From Cubamyces lactineus (taxonomy: Eukaryota > Basidiomycota > Agaricomycetes > Polyporales > Polyporaceae): DNA of 64,000 nucleotides. The stretch spans positions 1,488,001 to 1,552,000 of the forward strand of contig JACDTU010000008.1 in NCBI GenBank assembly GCA_022376465.1. The letters are read 5' to 3'. Below the pieces are notes generated by a model. That model saw only the letters and a program-made list of their open reading frames with translations, was not told the DNA's origin and made no database searches. Position 1 is the stretch's first letter, and each line of letters begins with the position of its first letter. Position numbers and translations under genes: made by a program. Shown piece after piece: positions 58,833 to 64,000 of this stretch.

Positions 58833-60614
58833 ATGCGCGAAGTCATCTCTCTACACGTCGGGCAGGCCGGTGTTCAAATCGGAAACGCATGCTGTAAGTC
58901 GTCTGCCAGCGTTTTCGTCTCCCTGGGCGCTGATCTTGGGCACAGGGGAGCTCTACACGCTCGAGCACGGTCTGAACGTACGCGATTCCTTCCATCCTCT
59001 CCCTTCGGTTTGCTCATCTCCATAAACAGCCTGACGGTCGCCCTGCTGAGGGCTCGAAGACCCACAACGACGGTGGTTTCTCCACGTTCTTCTCCGAGAC
59101 TGGCTCGGGCAAGTATGTCCCCCGCTCGCTCTACGTTGACCTCGAGCCCGGTGCGATCGACGATGTCAAGACTGGTCCGTATCGCTCGCTCTTCCACCCC
59201 GAGACGATGATTTCTGGCAAGGAGGATGCGGCCAACAACTGTGAGTCACTCCTCCATGGCGATCACGCGTGTGTAGTGCTGACCTGGCGCGTCGCGGAAC
59301 AGATGCCCGCGGTCACTACACCGTCGGAAAGGAGTTGATTGACCCCGTCATGGACAAAATTCGCCGCCTTGCGGACAACTGCAATGGCCTCCAGGGCTTC
59401 TTCGTGTTCCACTCGTTCGGCGGTGGAACCGGCTCTGGTTTCGGTGCTCTGTTGATGGAGCGTCTTGCCAACGACTATGGCAAGAAGTCCAAGCTTGAGT
59501 TCTGCGTGTACCCCGCGCCGCAGCTCTCGAGCTCCATCGTTGAGCCGTACAACTCCGTTCTCACGACTCACACGACCCTTGAGCACTCCGACTGCTCGTT
59601 CATGGTGCGAATCTCCTGGATCGTGGCGTTTGACTATAGCCTAACCGTGTATGCTTGTAGGTCGACAATGAGGCTATCTTCGACATCTGCAAGACGCGTC
59701 TCAACGTTTCGCAGCCCAGCTTTGTTAACCTGAACCGCCTGATCGCTCAAGTCGTCTCATCGGTCACCGCATCGCTCCGGTTCGACGGCTCCCTCAACGT
59801 CGATTTGAACGAGTTCCAGACCAACTTGGTCCCCTTCCCGCGTATCCACTTCCCCGTCGCCAGCTATGCTCCGCTCATTTCGGCCGATAAGGCTCACCAC
59901 GAGCAGAACACGGTGTCCGAGATGACATTCTCGTGCTTCGAGCCCGGCAACCAGATGGTCAAGTGCGACCCCCGTGAGGGCAAGTACATGGCTTGCTGCC
60001 TGCTCTACCGTGGTGATGTCGTTCCCAAGGACACCTCTGCGGCTGTTGCCAGCATCAAGACCAAGAAGACGATCCAGTTCGTCGACTGGTGCTTGACTGG
60101 CTTCAAAGTACGTTGACGTCTACTACTCTACAGCGCAAGTCCATTGATGGTGATTGTATTTTAGCTCGGTATCTGTAACGAACCCGCCGCCTGCGTCCCT
60201 GGTGGCGACCTCGCCAAGACCACCCGCAGCCTGTGCATGCTTTCGAAGTGCGTGTTGATATGCCATTACTCGCCCGAATAATTAATTCACCCCTCTGTAG
60301 CACGACTGCTATCTCCGCGGCATGGTCCCGTCTTGGTGGGTATTACATCTATTTAACCATATTCTTGACCTAACCCCCTCTCCAGACTACAAGTTCGACC
60401 TGCTCTACTCCAAGCGTGCCTTCGTTCACTGGTACGTCGGTGAGGGTATGGAGGAGGTACGTCATGATCTCATAATCTACGAACGAGTCTCTCACCTGTC
60501 CATCTGCAGGGTGAGTTCTCCGAGGCTCGCGAGGACCTCGCGGCGCTTGAGCGCGACTACCAGGAGGTCGGCACCGACTCTGGCGACGTCGAGGAGGAGA
60601 CCGGGGAGTACTAG
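58833..60614 (+). CDS. Alpha-tubulin, copy 2
   Basis: Second alpha-tubulin, tandem to copy 1. Exons 58833-58893, 58946-58977, 59030-59240, 59303-59604, 59661-60107, 60165-60247, 60301-60335, 60386-60456 and 60510-60614 give 448 aa. The first four exons have exactly the same lengths as copy 1. The last exon of copy 1 is here split by four further introns (after GFK, in LSN, in RLD and after EE). All diagnostic alpha motifs are present, including GGGTGSG and the NEFQTNLV Glu. The loop near residue 41 reads G-S-K-T-H-N and keeps a lysine close to the classical K40 acetylation site. The C terminus ends E-E-T-G-E-Y. Confidence 0.97.
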
Positions 60615-61034
60615 ACGCTTTCGAACGTAACGTGATGTGCAATGCTTTCCTTCATCTTATAGCCTATCTACTCAGCGGTCAGCAGTCGCCCTAAGTTTGG
60701 CTACAATACCAAGTTGATTACGGTGCTATCCTGTGTATTCGTGCTGAAATATGATCTGTGCTCGTTAACGCATTCATATCAAACCGGCCTTCCGGTCTCG
60801 CTTGTGAAGCCATTGGAAGACCGCATGTTGACAATCAGCATACCCATAGGTCACAACGCTATGAACAAACAGGTTTGTATGTAGATCCGACTGTTCTCGA
60901 ACCTGACAGAATAGCAAGTTCGCCATTGACCATGAAGGAGCTCACTATCTCACGGGCGCTAAATTAAGGAGGTTTTCCGTCAATTGGAAACGCATGCTAC
61001 GGTCTTCCCTGAGCTACACCAATCGTCTTCAATA
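60615..61034. other. Intergenic, about 420 bp
   Basis: 3' flank of alpha-tubulin copy 2 and sequence upstream of the Gag ORF. No long terminal repeat was recognised by eye. Confidence 0.5.
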
Positions 61035-61796
61035 ATGCCCAACCATAAGCCAACACACGAGTCTCTTGACCCTTTCGACAAGCCACTACCTCAAAGTATC
61101 GTGGACTTCGCGAGATACAAACCGCTGCCATACCCCTCATGTAGCCCAGCAGCAGACGACTACTTCGCCGTCTGGAGGGTACGGACCCAAGATCTACTCG
61201 GGGCATGTGGTCGCTGGAGTATCGTTACGGGGGAAGACAGCTGTCCGAATATTGATGAGAACATGCCCGCAGAAGACAAGGCGCGTACACAACGGCGTAT
61301 CGACCGCTGGAAGCAACGCGACCGCGAGACCCGATTCCTCATCCTCCAGAAGCTGGCGGACGGTTACGTTACCGAAACCGAGCAGTATGCCACGGCGAAG
61401 GAGCTTTGGGATGGCATCCTTGCGGAGCACAAAACATTGCCGAACATGGCCAGGGTGTTACGCATCAAAAGGCGCATAATCGAGCGGGTGCGTAATTGTC
61501 CTCCGGAAATGACCCTCGTGAAGCGGGTCTCGAAGTTCTTGGAAGATGGCGCGGCGCTGCAGGAACTCGGACATGGAATCAGCGACAACGGTCTCGCGGA
61601 GTGGGCGCTGACTTCGTTCCCGTTGGAGGACCCAATCGTCCGCGCGAGGATCAACTCGTTGGATGACGACACTGCCTCCGGAGGCGCAGCCTCAGACACG
61701 GCGAATGGGAAAGGTGTAACTATGAAGAAGGTCATGCAACTGGCCGTAGAGCTGGATGCCCTGAACGTTACGCGGCCCCGCCGAGAAAGAGCGTAG
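61035..61796 (+). CDS. Solitary Copia-type Gag (UBN2-like) ORF
   Basis: Single-exon ORF of 253 aa from the first ATG; the open frame starts slightly upstream at a TTG. The sequence fits the gag polypeptide of Copia LTR retrotransposons: YFAVWRVRTQDLLGACGRW, DRWKQRDRETRFLILQKLA, TAKELWDGILAEH, then helices with TLVKRVSKFLEDGAALQEL. There is no CCHC zinc knuckle, protease, integrase or reverse transcriptase downstream. The frame is intact, so it is either a recently stranded fragment or a domesticated Gag. Use of a single exon in an intron-rich neighbourhood supports a retroelement origin. Confidence 0.75.
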   Translation: MPNHKPTHESLDPFDKPLPQSIVDFARYKPLPYPSCSPAADDYFAVWRVRTQDLLGACGRWSIVTGEDSCPNIDENMPAEDKARTQRRIDRWKQRDRETRFLILQKLADGYVTETEQYATAKELWDGILAEHKTLPNMARVLRIKRRIIERVRNCPPEMTLVKRVSKFLEDGAALQELGHGISDNGLAEWALTSFPLEDPIVRARINSLDDDTASGGAASDTANGKGVTMKKVMQLAVELDALNVTRPRRERA

Positions 61797-62327
61797 GCAT
61801 TGCCACCGCATTAGCACCCGGGACATATGGGTAAGTCCTAGTGGTCGGTTAGTCGCCTCTCGTGATGCAAATGTACTGATTTCCCATTGTCTATGCAACT
61901 TCGTACACCAGTGTCGTTAGGGCCATGTAAGATACGGATGAGACTTTCATGAAGTATCTGGGGTGCCAAGGGCGGGACTCGAATCTCCTAGTACCCAATA
62001 TTCTTCCCAAATATCATGTCTCTGTTGTACAAAAGGATATTTACTGAGGACCTCCGAATATCATACAACTATCCAAGATGACATCCTGTACCCGATGTGA
62101 TGCCGAGAAATCCGCCATCCGCCGTTTATACACTCAAGTTCGCGTTTGATCCAGTGCATACACTGTGTCAAGGGGTGTGTGGCTGCCGGGAAGCGCGGTG
62201 GCACTGCCGCCTGAACTTGTTAAAGGTGGAGTTCCGAACCATCACGTCGTACGACATATACTACAACACAAATACGCCGCTAGTGGCTCTGGCGCATGAC
62301 AATCGAAAGTAGGATCAACTCATATTG
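61797..62327. other. Intergenic, about 530 bp
   Basis: AT-richer than its neighbours. A gggcgggactcgaatctcc stretch near 61970-61988 superficially recalls a tRNA T-arm complement but does not fold. No gene was called. Confidence 0.5.
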
Positions 62328-63489
62328 ATGCACGAGAAGACCAACCTCGCTCCCGTTCATGGGAACTACCATGGGTGCGCACTAAACCCTCTCGACACTC
62401 TGAACGCACGAACCGGGTAGCATCACTCACACTCCGACGAGCAGGTACTACACTAAACGCCCTCCTACACAAGATCCTCGCCTTTCCTTATTACCCAGCT
62501 CGCTCTTCAAAGGCAGACGAGTCTTGGATGTAGGCTGCAATGAAGGCTGGGTAACTTGCGAAATCGGTGAGAGCCATTGCATTCACATACACGAGCATAC
62601 TAACATCTCATGCCATGTGGCAAGCACAGAGATTTGGGGCCAAACGTGTCGTCGGGGTGGATATCGACGACACGCTTGTCAGGCTAGCCTGGAAGCATCG
62701 GCGGTCGGTCTGGAGTCAACAGGGACCTCCAGGAAGTGGTGATGGCCAAAATCAAGAAGAGGACCATTCGTACGAGAAGAGCCGGAAGCGGCGGAGATCG
62801 TCATCCCCAACGGAAGACGACCATCGTCCACAGCAAGTTGTAGCAGACTACTTCCCCGCGTCATGCGAACATATGTTTGGGCCATTACCCATACCGGACG
62901 CAGCGTCGCAAGAGGACGCATCAGACATTTTCCCCCACAATGTTGCCTTCCGTACCGCGGACTGGGTCAATCATGTGATACCAGACGATGCCGAAGGCTA
63001 CGACATTGTCCTTGTGTGCGTTTTCTTATGTACACCTAGATCGCTGACGCTAACATCCAGTATATTGTGCAGATTCTCAATCTCAAAGTGGATCCACCTG
63101 AATGGAGGTGACGAAGGGCTGCTCAGATTCTTCCGTCGCGTCTACCAGGTTCTCGGGCCTAGGGGTACATTTGTACTCGAACCCCAGGAATGGGATACGT
63201 ATGGCAAAGCGAAACGCATGGATCCAGTACGTTGAATGATAACCTAGAGGCTGGGACGACCATCGCTCAAAAGTCACGCAGAAACTCAAAGAGAATGCGA
63301 AGAGCCTGAAACTTCGCCCAGATGACTTTGAACGCATACTACAAGACATCGGGTTTGGGCCAGCTCAGCATCTAGGGAAGGCGGGAGATGGAGGTAGGTC
63401 TTGAGATGAACTCATTGTTTACTCGTTATTCACGAGGTCTTTCTACAGGGTTCAGACGTCCAGTAGACCTATATACTAAGATATCATGA
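62328..63489 (+). CDS. Bin3/MePCE-type RNA methyltransferase
   Basis: SAM-dependent methyltransferase of the Bin3 family, whose animal members methylate the 5' gamma-phosphate of 7SK RNA or small-RNA 5' monophosphates. Exons 62328-62374, 62445-62566, 62625-63015, 63073-63226, 63282-63393 and 63449-63489 give 288 aa. SAM motif I is VLDVGCNEGWVTCEIAQRFG and motif II VVGVDIDD. A charged low-complexity insertion (KSRKRRRSSSPTEDDH) lies between. SISKWIHLNGGDEGLLRFF and LGPRGTFVLEPQEWDTYGK are characteristic of Bin3, as is the C-terminal R-R-P-V-D-L-Y. The RNA substrate in this fungus is unknown. Confidence 0.9.
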
Positions 63490-63546
63490 CAGATGTACAC
63501 CTCTATATCGTGATTCTACCTTGCATCTCTAATATGAACTCGGTGA

Positions 63547-64000
63547 TTAGTCGGTCTCAATCGTCACTTCTATGCCGTTCTCCACCGGTTTCATGGTTAC
63601 TCTGTAAAGCCGATTGAGGGATGGCTTGCGCATACAACCTGATTGATACACATACCTAGAGAGGTTCGGGACGACGTAGTCGGGCTTCGCCTCGTCTATC
63701 TGTTCACGTGTATGGGAAGTGATCAAGGCGAGAGTTTTGCAGCCTGCGGCACGTCCGCTGCGAACACCAGCTGGCGCGTCCTCAACAACCAAACAGCGCG
63801 CGGGGTCTACGCCGCAGCGCTTGGCTCCGAGCAAGTACGGGTCGGGCCTGGATCATGCGTTACGGGGTCTATCGTGGATAAGAGGGCTTGTCAAACATAC
63901 TCGGGTTTGCCCTTCTCTACGTCTTCTGATACAACGAAGACCTCGGGGACGGGAACCCCAGCCGCCTTGAGAGCAGCAGCAGCATAGTTCCTGGTAGCAG
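63547..64000 (-). CDS. HAD-superfamily sugar/glycerol phosphatase, C-terminal part
   Basis: Truncated by the right edge; three exons are visible (64000-63901, 63847-63656, 63601-63547). The visible part has A-T-R-N-Y-A-A-A-A-L-K-A-A-G, KGKPEPDPYLLGAKRCGVD (motif III Lys and its loop) and CLVVEDAPAGVRSGRAAG (motif IV acidic pair). This is the arrangement of Gpp1/Dog2-like phosphatases acting on glycerol-3-phosphate or deoxyglucose-6-phosphate. The substrate is not resolvable because the cap and motif I lie outside. It is convergent with the Bin3-type gene, with only 57 bp between stop codons. Confidence 0.85.

Noticed and set aside
58832..60614. Initial reading of the tubulin pair as beta-tubulins
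   Set aside because: The N termini, the NEFQTNLV catalytic Glu and the G-E-Y tails are alpha-tubulin features.
61960..61995. tRNA-like or primer-binding-site-like sequence
   Set aside because: The TTCGA-type loop is present on the minus strand but the T-stem does not pair and no cloverleaf can be formed.

Overview
This window is nuclear DNA of a filamentous basidiomycete, most likely a wood- or litter-decaying Agaricomycete. The evidence is intron-dense genes (up to 19 exons) with introns of about 45-75 nt, GC-rich exons, pyrimidine-rich leaders, an AA9 lytic polysaccharide monooxygenase, spherulin-4-like proteins and a standalone Copia-type Gag ORF. No species can be named from the sequence alone. 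There are no bacterial-type operons, CRISPR arrays, rRNAs or convincing tRNAs. Gene models were built by hand: exon phases were checked codon by codon and the exon lengths sum to whole codons.

Layout. 1-6.7 kb (all minus): 5' end of a sulfite reductase subunit, uracil phosphoribosyltransferase, and a tandem array of three spherulin-4-like genes. 7.7-19.9 kb: a HERP/Usa1-like ERAD protein divergent from the PKA regulatory subunit, a Ser/Thr-rich membrane protein, the AA9 LPMO and a 15-exon DAL5/FEN2-type transporter. 19.9-23.8 kb: the largest stretch without a callable gene. 23.8-33.7 kb: YTP1-like membrane protein, ChaC-type gamma-glutamylcyclotransferase, exocyst SEC10, and an AUH-type enoyl-CoA hydratase. 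34.4-46.9 kb: a second Ser/Thr-rich membrane protein, a coiled-coil protein, an isoorotate-decarboxylase/ACMSD-like amidohydrolase convergent with quinolinate phosphoribosyltransferase, a GPI-anchored protein, Gemin2, a DUF3245-type protein and a His-rich protein. 47.1-47.7 kb: an inverted-repeat element with 110-bp arms. 48.5-64 kb: protoglobin, dual-specificity phosphatase, a large alpha/beta hydrolase, two tandem alpha-tubulin genes, a solitary Copia-type Gag ORF, a Bin3-type RNA methyltransferase and a truncated HAD phosphatase.

Most genes are unrelated housekeeping functions, as expected for a eukaryotic chromosome. Local relationships worth noting are the spherulin-4 array, the alpha-tubulin pair with unequal intron content, and the amidohydrolase/QPRT pair. 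The most unusual signals are the hairpin-forming inverted repeat, a 6-nt and a 17-nt microexon, three introns that appear to need GC-AG splicing, and a compensating alternative-splice arrangement across the catalytic-His region of the alpha/beta hydrolase.
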